Shown in pieces: positions 20,245 to 29,289 of a DNA stretch of 64,000 nucleotides; position 1 is the first letter of the stretch, and the number at the start of each line of letters is the position of its first letter. The stretch comes from Thalassospira mesophila. GTDB taxonomy: Bacteria > Pseudomonadota > Alphaproteobacteria > Rhodospirillales > Thalassospiraceae. A model generated the notes under the pieces. It was not told the origin of the DNA. It was given only the letters and a program-made list of their open reading frames with translations, and did no database searches. Both the position numbers and the translations under genes were made by a program. The DNA lies in NCBI RefSeq assembly GCF_002115755.1, contig NZ_JFKA01000001.1, positions 868,001 through 932,000 on the forward strand. The letters run 5' to 3'.

Positions 20245-21800
20245 TGGGTAACTGGATGATTGTTCCCGTCGTGCTGCCAGCGGTTATGGCGGCACTGACT
20301 GTTCTGGCGGTGCGCCATGATCTGGTGTTGCAGCGGGTTTTTTCCGCCGCAACCGTGCTGGCCTTGCTGGTTGTGTCGATTGTGCTGGTGTTTCATGCCG
20401 CCCATACCGGCCCGGAAATGTATTCGCTGGGCAACTGGCCAACCCCGTTTGGCATTGTGCTGGTGTTAGACCGCCTGTCGGCAATGATGGTGTTGCTGAC
20501 ATCCATTCTCGCCGCCATCGTGTGGTTTTATTCGGCGCGCGAATGGGACAAACGCGGCAAGCATTTTCATGCCCTGTTTTTGTTTCAGCTAATGGGGGTG
20601 AATGGCGCATTTCTGACCGGCGACTTCTTTAACCTGTTCGTGTTTTTTGAAGTTCTGCTGATCGCGTCCTATGGCCTGATGTTGCACGGCGCGGGCGAAC
20701 ACCGCCTGAAAGCAGGCTTGCAGTATATTATCGTCAATCTGACCGGCTCCAGCCTGTTTTTGATTGGCGTTGGCCTGATTTACGCCGTGACCGGCACGCT
20801 GAACATGGCGGATCTGGCCCTGAAGGTGCCGTTGGTGCCTGATAGTGACCTGGCGTTGTTAAAGGCAGGCGCGCTGATTTTGTTTCTGGTGTTTTGCATC
20901 AAGGCCGCGATGGTGCCGATGCATTTCTGGTTGCCTGGCACCTATGCCAATGCACCAGCGCCGGTTGCGGCCCTGTTTGCCATTATGACCAAGGTTGGTG
21001 CCTATTCGATTTTGCGGCTGTACTCGCTGGCATTTGGCGGGTCGGCGGGCGATTTGTCGTGGCTGGTCGCGCCTTATTTGTTGCCAGCGGCGATTGTGAC
21101 GCTGGTGGTCGGCATGGTCGGTGTGCTGGCGGCAAAGCAGCTTAACCGCATGGTGGCCTTTGCCGTGGTGGGATCGATGGGGACCATGATGATTTCGGTT
21201 TCCCTGTTTACCCCGGATTCTGTGGCGGCTGGTTTGTATTATATGCTGCATTCCACCTTTGCCGGGGCGGCGATGTTTCTGGTAGCCGATCTGATTATTT
21301 CACGGCGCGGCCAGTATGGCGGGGTCTTGAATGCGGCCCCCGATATTCGCCAAAGCGGCCTGATCGCAGCGATGTTTTTTATGGCCGCCATTGCCATGGC
21401 CAGCATGCCGCCGCTATCGGGGTTTTTGGGGAAACTGCAAATTCTGACTGCGGCGCGTGAGTCGCAATATGCCGTGTGGATCTGGGCGGTTATTCTGGGC
21501 ACGTCGTTTTTAAATATCGTTGCCTTTGGCCGGGCGGGCAGTGTTTTGTTTTGGAAAAGTTCGGCAATTGAAGGCGAAATTCAAACCGCGTCAGACCAGA
21601 CATTTCCCAAACAGACGGTTATTGCCGCGGGCATGATGCTGGCGATGCTGGTGGGGTTAACCGTGTTTGCCGGGCCGATTACCGGTTATTTGCACGACAC
21701 CAGTGTCGAGTTGTTTGATACCACCGACTATATCCGTGCGGTGATGGGGGCCGATACCCCCATTGCCGAAATCACCACCGTTGCGCCGTTTGCGCAATAA
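20244..21800 (+). CDS. mrpD: Mrp antiporter subunit D
   Basis: A 518-residue NuoM/N-like membrane subunit and the second large proton-translocating component. Motifs include FFNLFVFFEVLLIASYGLM, MVPMHFWLPGTYANAPAPVA and ASMPPLSGFLGKLQIL. Its length is usual for MrpD. The start overlaps the mrpC stop by one base. Confidence 0.96.
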   Translation: MGNWMIVPVVLPAVMAALTVLAVRHDLVLQRVFSAATVLALLVVSIVLVFHAAHTGPEMYSLGNWPTPFGIVLVLDRLSAMMVLLTSILAAIVWFYSAREWDKRGKHFHALFLFQLMGVNGAFLTGDFFNLFVFFEVLLIASYGLMLHGAGEHRLKAGLQYIIVNLTGSSLFLIGVGLIYAVTGTLNMADLALKVPLVPDSDLALLKAGALILFLVFCIKAAMVPMHFWLPGTYANAPAPVAALFAIMTKVGAYSILRLYSLAFGGSAGDLSWLVAPYLLPAAIVTLVVGMVGVLAAKQLNRMVAFAVVGSMGTMMISVSLFTPDSVAAGLYYMLHSTFAGAAMFLVADLIISRRGQYGGVLNAAPDIRQSGLIAAMFFMAAIAMASMPPLSGFLGKLQILTAARESQYAVWIWAVILGTSFLNIVAFGRAGSVLFWKSSAIEGEIQTASDQTFPKQTVIAAGMMLAMLVGLTVFAGPITGYLHDTSVELFDTTDYIRAVMGADTPIAEITTVAPFAQ

Positions 21801-21818
21801 GCAGCAGAAAGGACAGTG

Positions 21819-22313
21819 ATGATGTTGAAACGTTATCTTCCCCATCCGCTGCTCAGCGTGGCCCTGATTGTGATCTGGGTGATGCTGGCCAACGAGATTT
21901 CGGTTGGTACGGTGGTGTTTGCCGTTATTCTGGCCGTGATTATTCCGCTGATCAGCCAAAGCTTTTGGCCAGGACGGCCCAAGGTTGGCAATTTCTGGGC
22001 GATTTGTGAATATGGCCTGATCGTGCTGTGGGATATTCTGGTTGCCAATGTGGTGGTGGCAGGGCTTGTTTTGTTTCGCAAGGCCGACAGCCTGGAACCG
22101 GCCAGTGTAACCGTGCCGCTGGAATTAACCTCGCCCGAGGCGATTACGGCGCTGGCGGGCACCATCACCATGACGCCGGGTACCGTGACGGTCGATTTAT
22201 CGCGCGATGCGCGCTCGTTGCTGGTGCATTGCCTGCACGCGCCCGACCCGCAAGCCGTGGTTGACGACATCAAATCGCGCTACGAACGCCGGCTCAAGGA
22301 GATTTTCGAATGA
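21819..22313 (+). CDS. mrpE: Mrp antiporter subunit E
   Basis: 164 residues with two or three N-terminal membrane helices and a cytoplasmic C-terminal domain containing TMTPGTVTVDL and HCLHAPDP, both typical of MrpE. AAAGGACAG is the ribosome binding site. Its end overlaps the mrpF start by four bases (ATGA). Confidence 0.93.
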   Translation: MMLKRYLPHPLLSVALIVIWVMLANEISVGTVVFAVILAVIIPLISQSFWPGRPKVGNFWAICEYGLIVLWDILVANVVVAGLVLFRKADSLEPASVTVPLELTSPEAITALAGTITMTPGTVTVDLSRDARSLLVHCLHAPDPQAVVDDIKSRYERRLKEIFE

Positions 22314-22579
22314 TTGAATATGCCCTGAATTTTGCGTTCGTGTGCGCCGGTGTGTCGTTGCTGATCAATTTGTGGCGTTTGTCATTCGGGCCGACCATTG
22401 CGGATCGGGTTTTGGCCGTGGATACCATGGCGATTAACGGCATAGCGCTTTTGGTGCTGTATGGCATTGGCCGGGCAACATCGATGTATTTTGAGGCCGC
22501 CCTGCTGTTTGCGATGGTCGGGTTTGTGTCGACCGTGGCCTATTGCAAGTTCGTCCTGCGCGGCGACATCATCGAATAG
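22310..22579 (+). CDS. mrpF: Mrp antiporter subunit F
   Basis: 89 residues, three membrane segments, with the family sequence GPTIADRVLAVDTM (about residues 28-41). It overlaps mrpE by 4 bp and is followed 2 bp later by mrpG, so the three are translationally linked. Confidence 0.94.
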   Translation: MIEYALNFAFVCAGVSLLINLWRLSFGPTIADRVLAVDTMAINGIALLVLYGIGRATSMYFEAALLFAMVGFVSTVAYCKFVLRGDIIE

Positions 22580-22581
22580 GA

Positions 22582-23013
22582 ATGGATGTGATGGAATTTG
22601 TTATTGAACTCGTCATTTCTGTTTTGATCGTGATCGGGGGGCTGTTTACCCTGATCGGGTCGTTCGGGCTGGTGAAGCTGCCGAACCTTTTGATGCGCCT
22701 GCATGCCCCGACCAAGGCCACCACGGTGGGGGTCGGGTCGATCCTGATTGCATCGATGCTGTTTTTCTGGATGGAACGGGGCACCTTTACCATTCATGAA
22801 TTGCTGATCACGGTCTTTTTGTTTTTAACCGCACCGATTACCGCCAATTTGATAGGCAAGGCGTATTTGCTGCGCCATGTCGACCCGCATGATGATTTGC
22901 CCCATACCGGCGAAGCCGAAGGCTGGGCGACGTTTGATTCACGCGATCCCGAAGAACAACCCAAAGACCCCGGCAAATTGCCGCAGGACGAAAAAAGCAA
23001 CGACCTGAACTGA
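22582..23013 (+). CDS. mrpG: Mrp antiporter subunit G
   Basis: About 143 residues with three membrane helices. GLVKLPNLLMRLHAPTKATT and VFLFLTAPITANLIGKAYL are MrpG hallmarks. I start at the ATG at 22582, just after the mrpF stop, rather than at an upstream ATG inside mrpF. It has a longer hydrophilic C-terminal tail than typical (about 40 charged residues). Last gene of the operon. Confidence 0.93.
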   Translation: MDVMEFVIELVISVLIVIGGLFTLIGSFGLVKLPNLLMRLHAPTKATTVGVGSILIASMLFFWMERGTFTIHELLITVFLFLTAPITANLIGKAYLLRHVDPHDDLPHTGEAEGWATFDSRDPEEQPKDPGKLPQDEKSNDLN

Positions 23014-23050
23014 GCAATCATTGGCAGGTCGTCGCCAGATTGACAGGGTC

Positions 23051-23086
23051 AACACCGGTTCTGGCAACGGAACCGGTGTTTTGTTT
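23051..23086 (+). terminator. Terminator of the mrp operon
   Basis: AACACCGGTTC pairs with GAACCGGTGTT across an 8-base loop and is followed by TTTGTTT. It begins 38 bp after the mrpG stop. Confidence 0.88.
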
Positions 23087-23123
23087 ATGAAGGGCGATTG
23101 CAATTGCAACAGAATGGTCTGCC

Positions 23124-23636
23124 ATGCCCAATTTGCCAGCATTTGAAACGGCGCGTTTAAGATTGCGCCCCCGCACAGGGGCCGATTTTGCCGCCTGCCT
23201 TGCCATGGACCGCGAACCGGGCATGACCCGCTATATCGCCGGGCCATGGGCAGATGACACAGCGCACCGGGCATTTTTGCACGATCGGATCGGGCGGGAT
23301 TATGGCGACGGGTTGGGATATTGGTCGGTTTTTCCCAAAACGGCCGCAAAATGGTTTGCAGGCTGGGTGTTGCTGATCCCGGAAAATGGCGTGGGGCCGG
23401 ATATTGAAATTGGCTGGCGATTTGTGTTGGCCGCCCAGGGCAAGGGATATGCCACCGAGGCCGCCCATGCTGTTTTGAACCATGCCTTTGCCACTTTGGC
23501 GATAGACCGGGTGGTGGCCGATATTGACCGGCGCAATCTGCCATCGATCAAGGTGGCGCAAAAAATTGGCCTGCATTGCGAAAGCCGGGGCGAAAATGCC
23601 GATTTATATGCCGTGAGCCGGAATAACCGGAAATAA
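23124..23636 (+). CDS. GNAT family N-acetyltransferase (RimJ/RimL type)
   Basis: 170 residues of the acetyl-CoA-dependent GNAT fold: the opening FETARLRLRPRTGADF is typical of the RimJ/RimL subgroup, the acetyl-CoA loop is WRFVLAAQGKGYATEAA (about residues 95-111, Q/RxxGxG/A type), and NLPSIKVAQKIGL is the C-terminal helix. It may acetylate a protein N-terminus or a small molecule; the target is unknown. Its stop codon lies within a short tandem repeat at 23621-23650. Confidence 0.88.
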   Translation: MPNLPAFETARLRLRPRTGADFAACLAMDREPGMTRYIAGPWADDTAHRAFLHDRIGRDYGDGLGYWSVFPKTAAKWFAGWVLLIPENGVGPDIEIGWRFVLAAQGKGYATEAAHAVLNHAFATLAIDRVVADIDRRNLPSIKVAQKIGLHCESRGENADLYAVSRNNRK

Positions 23637-23650
23637 CCGGCAATAACCCG
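23621..23650. repeat. Three tandem 10-bp repeats overlapping a GNAT stop codon
   Basis: Units GAATAACCGG, AAATAACCGG and CAATAACCCG follow each other without gaps. The TAA of the middle unit is the stop codon of the acetyltransferase gene, so copy-number change would alter its last residues. Confidence 0.7.
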
Positions 23651-23739
23651 ACGTGATCCTGTTTGCACCGCGCACGCGCAATGATACGACGGTGTAAGTG
23701 CGAGCGCCCCTATCGGCATATGACACGCAAGACAGGTAG

Positions 23740-24375
23740 ATGACGGGCATGCCCGATTTTACGATAGAAGATCAATATAGCGGCATTGTCGCCGGAATAG
23801 ACGAGGTAGGGCGCGGGCCGCTGGCCGGGCCGGTGGTTGCGGCCGCCGTGGTGCTACCGCGTTCTCAGCCTGCTTTAAACGTGCTGTATCGCCAGCTAAA
23901 TGATTCCAAAAAGCTGTCGGCGAAAAAACGCGAGATGCTGGCGGCAATGATATTTGATTGTGCCTTTGTCGGCATTGGGGCGGCATCTGTGCGCGAGATT
24001 GACCAGATTAATATTTTGCAGGCAACCTATGTGGCCATGCGCCGCGCAGTGGCACATTTGCCGCAATGCCCTGATCAGGCATTGGTGGATGGCAACCGTG
24101 ACCCCGGCCTGCCCTGTGCGGTGCAAACAGTGGTGAAGGGCGATAGCAAATCGCTGTCGATTGCGGCGGCATCGATTGTTGCCAAAGTGGTGCGCGACCG
24201 CGCCATGGCGCGCCTTGCGGTGCGTTATCCGCATTTTGGCTGGGAAGGCAATGCTGGCTATGGCGTGAAAAAGCATATGGCGGGGCTGCATGTGGCGGGG
24301 CCAACGGTGCATCACCGCCGCAGTTTCAAACCGGTTGCGCTGTTGTGGGACGCGATGGAAGCTCGCGAAACCTGA
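23740..24375 (+). CDS. rnhB: Ribonuclease HII
   Basis: Removes the RNA strand of RNA-DNA hybrids, especially single ribonucleotides left in DNA. The 211-residue product has the catalytic DE pair in GIDEVGRGPLAGPV (D21, E22), NDSKKLS, a third acidic residue in LVDGNRD (near 117) and a fourth in KVVRDRAMA (near 151). An internal ATG at 23749 is an alternative start. It converges on the thioesterase gene 3 bp away; both stop codons are inside one palindrome. Confidence 0.96.
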   Translation: MTGMPDFTIEDQYSGIVAGIDEVGRGPLAGPVVAAAVVLPRSQPALNVLYRQLNDSKKLSAKKREMLAAMIFDCAFVGIGAASVREIDQINILQATYVAMRRAVAHLPQCPDQALVDGNRDPGLPCAVQTVVKGDSKSLSIAAASIVAKVVRDRAMARLAVRYPHFGWEGNAGYGVKKHMAGLHVAGPTVHHRRSFKPVALLWDAMEARET

Positions 24376-24388
24376 GCCTCAGGTTTCG
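24366..24388. terminator. Palindrome holding the stop codons of two convergent genes
   Basis: CGAAACCTGAG and CTCAGGTTTCG form a perfect 11-bp inverted repeat with a single central base. Each arm encodes the last residues and stop of one gene, so both proteins end in Glu-Thr. It probably works as a bidirectional transcription barrier, although T runs are absent. Confidence 0.6.
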
Positions 24389-25191
24389 TCGATATGGTTT
24401 TGCAGGGAAAATTGCGCCCGGACCAGATCGATGTCGCTGGTTTTACCGTTATGTGCATCGCGACGTGAAATGGTGGCGTAGCCGCCTGCCTGACGGATTT
24501 CAACCCGGTCGTGCAGGCGGCATTCGGCGCGAAACTGAATGTCGAGGCTGGCGGGTTGAAAGTCCGCCGTGCTTGTCGTGTCAGCGGGGCCACTGGTGGC
24601 CAAAACCCATTGCATCAGGCGCACATTATTGACGTGTCCATAGATATCAAGGTCCGATGCCCGGGCGGTGATGGTGTCTGCCGCTGTCATATCGGCCGGG
24701 GGATGCGCCCGGCGTTGGGAAACCTCGATCAGTTTCGGGCCGGGAGGATCGGGCAGGCGGGCCATTAGCCAGTCTGGCCAGGGTGCAGGCCGCCGGGCCT
24801 GCAAATCAAACAGGGACCAGAAATTTTGCGCCACCGCACAAACGGTGCCGCTTTCGTCGATCAGGCGGAAATCGCGGCTGGCCATGCGATGGGCAAAGCC
24901 CGACGGCCAGGTTTCGATGGTGATGGTTTCGCCATTGGCTGGATACTGCCGCACCATAATGGCCATGCGCGCCAAAACCCAAGCCACACCGCGATCGACC
25001 GTATCGTCATAAGCCAGCGCCAGCCGTTTGGCCCCCCAGCCAGCGGCATCTTGCATATAATCGGCCAGCGCAGGCAGGGTTGCCAACCCGTTTTGGCCGA
25101 TTTCGGAATAGCGCACGCGATATTGCCCGCGCCAGCCGCAATTATCGGGCAGGGGGGCGCTGGCAATGTGGTTCCAGTCAGGATCGGGCAT
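24379..25191 (-). CDS. Acyl-ACP thioesterase family protein
   Basis: 270 residues with two hot-dog folds as in FatA/FatB-type acyl-ACP thioesterases (PF01643 family). The first repeat contains RYSEIGQNGLATLPALADYMQDAA, and the second SDLDIYGHVNNVRLMQWV (about residues 180-197), where the Asp, His and Asn are the usual active-site triad. It would release fatty acids from acyl carrier protein. Bacterial members are sporadic. Start chosen at the first in-frame ATG. It converges on rnhB. Confidence 0.85.
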   Translation of the reverse strand: MPDPDWNHIASAPLPDNCGWRGQYRVRYSEIGQNGLATLPALADYMQDAAGWGAKRLALAYDDTVDRGVAWVLARMAIMVRQYPANGETITIETWPSGFAHRMASRDFRLIDESGTVCAVAQNFWSLFDLQARRPAPWPDWLMARLPDPPGPKLIEVSQRRAHPPADMTAADTITARASDLDIYGHVNNVRLMQWVLATSGPADTTSTADFQPASLDIQFRAECRLHDRVEIRQAGGYATISRRDAHNGKTSDIDLVRAQFSLQNHIDET

Positions 25192-25438
25192 GGGGCGTTC
25201 CTGTATTTTGCTTCATTTTGGGGTGGGGGCGTAACATTATGCCAACGATAGGCCGCTTAAACCGATCGGGCAATCTGACCAAAAGGCCAAGGGCAGGGCA
25301 ACAAAGGGGCCGGACCCGCGTGTGATGATGGACAACAAACTTGCGTGGCGCATTCGCATGCCAGGCGGACCAAAGCGGATTATCGTAAACAGGACGTAAC
25401 CGCGCCGGTTAAACCGGGATTATTGCGTGCGGCTTTCG

Positions 25439-25855
25439 TTAGTCCGTCGGGCTTTGGCGCATTTTTTTGGTATCGCCGCGTTTCTTTTTGGTGTCGATAC
25501 GGCGGCGCTTCGAGGCCAGCGTCGGGCGGGTTTTTACGCGGTATTTTTTGCGTTCGGCGGCCTTGCGCAGCATGGCAACAAGGCGGTCGATGGCGTCCTG
25601 TTTGTTGCGTTCCTGGGTGCGAAAACGCTGGGCTTCAATGATCAGTTCGTTTTGCGTCGTCACACGGCTGCCGCCAATTTCCTTTAACCGGTCGCGCACA
25701 CGCAGGGGCAGTTCGTGCAAATCGTCAATTTGCACGCGCATTTGCACCGCACTGGCAACCTTGTTGACATTCTGCCCGCCCGGCCCCGAAGACCGGATGA
25801 ATTGAAATTCCAGGTGGCGTTCATCAAAATAAAGGCCGCTGCCAATATCAATCAT
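25439..25855 (-). CDS. arfB: Peptidyl-tRNA hydrolase ArfB (ribosome rescue)
   Basis: Releases peptides from ribosomes stalled without a stop codon. The 138-residue protein carries the class I release-factor GGQ motif in SSGPGGQNVNK (G26, G27, Q28) and ends with a strongly basic tail of about 30 residues (KKYRVKTRPTLASKRRR region) that in ArfB/YaeJ enters the empty mRNA channel. There is no codon-recognition domain. It is divergent from the DUF454 gene. Confidence 0.95.
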   Translation of the reverse strand: MIDIGSGLYFDERHLEFQFIRSSGPGGQNVNKVASAVQMRVQIDDLHELPLRVRDRLKEIGGSRVTTQNELIIEAQRFRTQERNKQDAIDRLVAMLRKAAERKKYRVKTRPTLASKRRRIDTKKKRGDTKKMRQSPTD

Positions 25856-25950
25856 TGTTCGTGTTCCGGCGTCCGGGTGCGATTTATACTGAAAATCATT
25901 ATCGATTGCAGAAGTTCAATTGAAGTTTCCCTATGGGCTGACTACATTGT

Positions 25951-26385
25951 ATGAAATTGCTTCGTCAATGCTGTGACGGGCCTTGTGGGAATAAAAACGT
26001 GCATCCTGGTCATATTTATCTTGTTTTCGGTTGGTTGGCAGTCGGTCTTGGCGTTGTGGGCATCTTTTTGCCCTTGCTGCCGACGACTCCTTTTATTTTG
26101 CTGGCCGCGTGGCTGTTTGGCAAAGGTTCCCCGCGGGCCCATGCCTGGCTTTATAATCATCCGCATCTGGGGCCGTCTTTGCGCCACTGGAATGAACATG
26201 GCGTGATCAGCCGCCGGGCCAAAATAATGGCGGCCAGTGCGTTTGTTCTTATGATTGGGGCGTCGATTATTTTTGTCAAAATGCCGTGGGTGATCATGGT
26301 GCAGGCGATGATCGCCATTCCGGTTTGTATTTTCATTTTTTCGCGCCCGTCCAGCCCGCGGGTTTCGGTTTCTGAAACCAAGTAG
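25951..26385 (+). CDS. DUF454 (YbaN) family membrane protein
   Basis: 144 residues with the DUF454 pattern: a first hydrophobic segment (FGWLAVGLGVVGIFLPLLPTTPF) in which the LPTTPF turn is characteristic, then WLFGKGSPRAHAWLYNH and two closely spaced C-terminal helices. Function is unknown in the family; some members are linked to haem or respiratory genes. The start is uncertain because no clear Shine-Dalgarno precedes the ATG; a GTG at 25999 would give a shorter protein that begins nearer the first helix. Confidence 0.82.
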   Translation: MKLLRQCCDGPCGNKNVHPGHIYLVFGWLAVGLGVVGIFLPLLPTTPFILLAAWLFGKGSPRAHAWLYNHPHLGPSLRHWNEHGVISRRAKIMAASAFVLMIGASIIFVKMPWVIMVQAMIAIPVCIFIFSRPSSPRVSVSETK

Positions 26386-26490
26386 CCCGCTGCCGGGCAG
26401 CACGCGCGATGCATGACAGATTAAAAACCAACCTGTAAAACCAACCCGCAAAAACCATCCAGCGGGCCCGTGCGGTTTGCCAATAAACAA

Positions 26491-26517
26491 GGGACGATCG
26501 AAAGGTTCGATCGTCCC
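26491..26517. terminator. Hairpin between DUF454 gene and MFS gene
   Basis: GGGACGATCGAA-AGG-TTCGATCGTCCC is a perfect 12-bp stem with a 3-base loop. It sits between two convergent genes, so it may stop transcription from both sides, although the T runs are short. Confidence 0.7.
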
Positions 26518-26571
26518 TGTATTGTATCTGATTGAGGGCGCACTTTTGCCAAAGGCCGGGGTGGGGAAGGG

Positions 26572-27765
26572 TTAATTTGCGCCGGGATTGTGCTGTGCGC
26601 GCCGGGGGCGGAATTGCAACAACACAGCCAGAATGCTCGCAGCAATGATCATGGCGGTAACATCGGCCCAGCCACCATGGTTCCACACCCAGATACCCAG
26701 GGCGGAGCCCGCCGACCCGCCAATAAACATGGTGGCCATAAAAATGGTATTGAGGCGTGCCCGTGCGGCTGGTTCCAGCGAATAGATAATGTGCTGGTTT
26801 GAAACCATGGCGGACTGAATTCCGAAATCAAGCAGGATCACGCCAATGATCAGGGCCGACAGGGTGGCCGATACCGCAAACAGCGCCCATGAGGCCAGAA
26901 CGACAAAGACGCCAATACGCACAACCATACGCGGGCCGCGATGATCGGCCAGACGCCCGGCAACGGGGGCTGCGAGAACGCCAACCATGCCAATAATGCC
27001 GAATAAACCGGCAATTTCGGCGCCAAAACCAAATTGCGGCTGGGCCAGCAAAAAGGGCAGGACCGTCCAGAAGGCGGAAAAACCGGCAAACAGCAATGCC
27101 TGGGTGAGCGCGGCCCGGCGCAGTTCGGGATAGTTGCGCCATAAATGGCGCATCGAGCCGATCAGTTTGGGATAGCTTGCCGGGGCGTCCTTGCGGTCGT
27201 CGGGAAGAATGGCAAACATGGTAAGGGCGGCGGCAAGGGCCACGGGCACGGCAATATAAAACATTGCCCGCCATCCCATGCCGGTTGCGACATATCCGGC
27301 GATTGTCCGGCTTAGCAAAATACCGGCAAGAAGACCCGACATCAGGGTGCCAACAGTGGCCCCGCGCCGTTCGGGCGCGCTGAGATGGGCGGCAAACGGG
27401 ATGATTTGCTGGGCGACGGTTGCGCTCATGCCAACAAGGATGGACGCCCCGACAATCATTGTTGTGGAGGAGGCGGTGGCGAGCAACAACAGGGCGGCTG
27501 CCAGAATGATAAATTGCCCGAAGATAAGTTTGCGGCGATTAAACATATCGCCCAGTGGCACCAGCAAGAACAGCCCCAGCGCATAGCCAAGCTGTGTGAC
27601 TGGCGATATCAGCGAGGCCGCATGGGGCAGCTCATGCGAGATGATGTTTAGCATGGGTTGATTGTAATAAATGTTGGCAACGGCAATGCCGGTTGCCGCG
27701 GACATGGCAAAAACAAGCGAGCGACGCAGCCTGAAAGGCGCATCGGCGGGGGTGGATCTGGTCAT
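26572..27765 (-). CDS. MFS transporter (DHA1-type efflux permease)
   Basis: 397 residues with twelve membrane segments. The N-terminal half has NIYYNQPMLNII and the A-like loop PLGDMFNRRKLIFGQ; the second half has APVAGRLADHRGPRMVV. These fit the drug/H+ antiporter-like DHA1 group often annotated YgaY/YnfM-like. AGGAAA ahead of the ATG at 27765 sets the start; the longer frame has none. It is divergent from the LysR pseudogene at 27945, which presumably regulated it. Confidence 0.87.
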   Translation of the reverse strand: MTRSTPADAPFRLRRSLVFAMSAATGIAVANIYYNQPMLNIISHELPHAASLISPVTQLGYALGLFLLVPLGDMFNRRKLIFGQFIILAAALLLLATASSTTMIVGASILVGMSATVAQQIIPFAAHLSAPERRGATVGTLMSGLLAGILLSRTIAGYVATGMGWRAMFYIAVPVALAAALTMFAILPDDRKDAPASYPKLIGSMRHLWRNYPELRRAALTQALLFAGFSAFWTVLPFLLAQPQFGFGAEIAGLFGIIGMVGVLAAPVAGRLADHRGPRMVVRIGVFVVLASWALFAVSATLSALIIGVILLDFGIQSAMVSNQHIIYSLEPAARARLNTIFMATMFIGGSAGSALGIWVWNHGGWADVTAMIIAASILAVLLQFRPRRAQHNPGAN

Positions 27766-27944
27766 CGTTTTTCCTGCAGTCTGGAATTTGGATTTGTGCT
27801 GTTGTGCGCTGATGGGCATTGTTTATCAATGAACAATGATGCACTTTGTGCGTTCAAATTTGTACGGGTGTGGCGGCAGGTGTTTTTTCGCGGCATCGGC
27901 GAACGGTTAAATGCCGGAGATTGGTCACAAAACCGGGGGCTGAC

Positions 27945-28797
27945 ATGGACTGGAGCGATGTGCGGGTTTTTTTGGCGGTGGCGCGGGCGGGAACCCTTGG
28001 CGCGGCCGCACGTAGCCTGAAAATCAGCCACCCGACAGCGGGGCGGCGGTTGCGCGCCCTTGAGGACGCCACCGGGCAGGTTTTGTTTCAAAGAACAGCC
28101 GAGGGCTATATCCTGACCGATGAAGGCCAATCGGTTTTTGCGCTGGCCGAGCAAATGGAAGAAAACGCCCTGGCGCTGGAACGCCGGTTGGCCGGGGGGG
28201 CGGCGCGAACCGGAAGGCAAGGTGCGCCTGTCCTGTGCGGACTGGTTCGGGGGGTATGTTTTACCACCGGTTCTGACAGAATTTTGCGAAAAATATCCGG
28301 CGGTGGAACTGGAGTTGCTGATTAGCGCCCGGTTATATAATCTGGCCCGGCGCGAAGCGGATTTGGCCTTTCGCATCATACCGTTCAACAATCGCGATAT
28401 TGTTCAGCGCCGGTTACTTGATATGCCATATGGCGTTTACATTGCCCAAAACCTGCCCGATCCGGTGGTGGGCGATGGTGAAGGGCAACGATTGCTGTCA
28501 ATGGATGCCTCTACGGGCACCTACCCCGATACCTTGTGGTTACAGGACCGTTTTCCCCGTGCGGAAATTGTTTTGCGCAGTAATAACCGCCATATCCAGG
28601 CACGCATGTGCGCAAGCGGCCTTGGCATTGCGGTATTGCCCCGCCCCCTGGGCGATCAGGTGCCCAATTTACGACGGCTGACGGGGATGGACACGCCCCC
28701 GACGCGATCTATCTGGATGGGGTATCACCGCGATTTACGCGATCTGGGCCGGTTGCGGGCGTTTGTTGATCTGGTCGTCAAACATATTGCGACCTGA
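27945..28797 (+). pseudogene. LysR family regulator with a frameshift in a G7 tract
   Basis: The N-terminal helix-turn-helix (MDWSDVRVFLAVARAGTLGA onward, with SHPTAGRRLRALE) and the effector domain (KVRLSCADWFGGYVLPPVL to the end) are in different frames. The break is at seven consecutive G bases, 28194-28200. Removing one G gives a continuous protein of about 283 residues, normal for a short LysR regulator. It could be a true inactivating indel, a phase-variable tract or a sequencing error. Its target is probably the divergent MFS gene, as is usual for LysR neighbours. Catalytic-type motifs elsewhere are intact, arguing for a recent change. Confidence 0.85.
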
Positions 28798-28838
28798 ATG
28801 TTGGCTGCCTTTGGCCCGATGGCGCAGGTTCGTCGGTG

Positions 28839-29222
28839 TTATCGAACCGATTTACGGCTGAGTTCCTGCTGGCAGTTTTCTTCAAGCAGGTCGAGTTCCT
28901 CGATTGTCGCGTCGATATCGTCGCGCTGTTTGGCCAGCGTATCGCGGCGTTCCGATATTTTGTTGATCAGGATCGTCAGCTGGGTAATTTCGCTGCGGTC
29001 TGTTTCATAGAGATCGAGCAGGTCGCGAATTTCCTTAAGCGCGAAGCCCAGCCGTTTGCCGCGCATGATCAGGCGCAGCCGTACCCGGTCGCGCTGGCCA
29101 TAGATGCGGGTTTGTCCCTGACGCTGTGGTGCGATCAACCCCTGGTCTTCGTAAAAACGAATGGTCCGGGTTGTGACATCAAATTCGCGGGCAAGATCGG
29201 TAATGGAAAAACTGTCAGTCAT
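28839..29222 (-). CDS. MerR family transcriptional regulator (LiuR-like)
   Basis: 127 residues: an N-terminal winged helix (FSITDLAREFDVTTRTIRFY, EDQGLIAPQR), then a long dimerisation coiled coil (about 75-115) and no cysteine-rich metal site. This fits the LiuR/SoxR-like subgroup that controls branched-chain amino acid or fatty acid breakdown, but no such genes adjoin it here. The palindrome at 29237-29252, 14 bases before the start codon, is probably its own operator. It is followed upstream by the signalling cluster on the same strand. Confidence 0.87.
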   Translation of the reverse strand: MTDSFSITDLAREFDVTTRTIRFYEDQGLIAPQRQGQTRIYGQRDRVRLRLIMRGKRLGFALKEIRDLLDLYETDRSEITQLTILINKISERRDTLAKQRDDIDATIEELDLLEENCQQELSRKSVR

Positions 29223-29236
29223 ATAATTCTTTAAAG

Positions 29237-29252
29237 TTTACGCTTACGTAAA
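29237..29252. promoter_or_regulatory. Putative MerR/LiuR-type operator
   Basis: TTTACG-CTTA-CGTAAA is a perfect inverted repeat resembling the LiuR consensus (TTTACG, short spacer, CGTAAA). It lies immediately upstream of the MerR gene and downstream of the kinase gene, suggesting autoregulation. Confidence 0.55.
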
Positions 29253-29289
29253 CGAAAGCTACATGGTTTTTCCCGTAATCACAATACAC

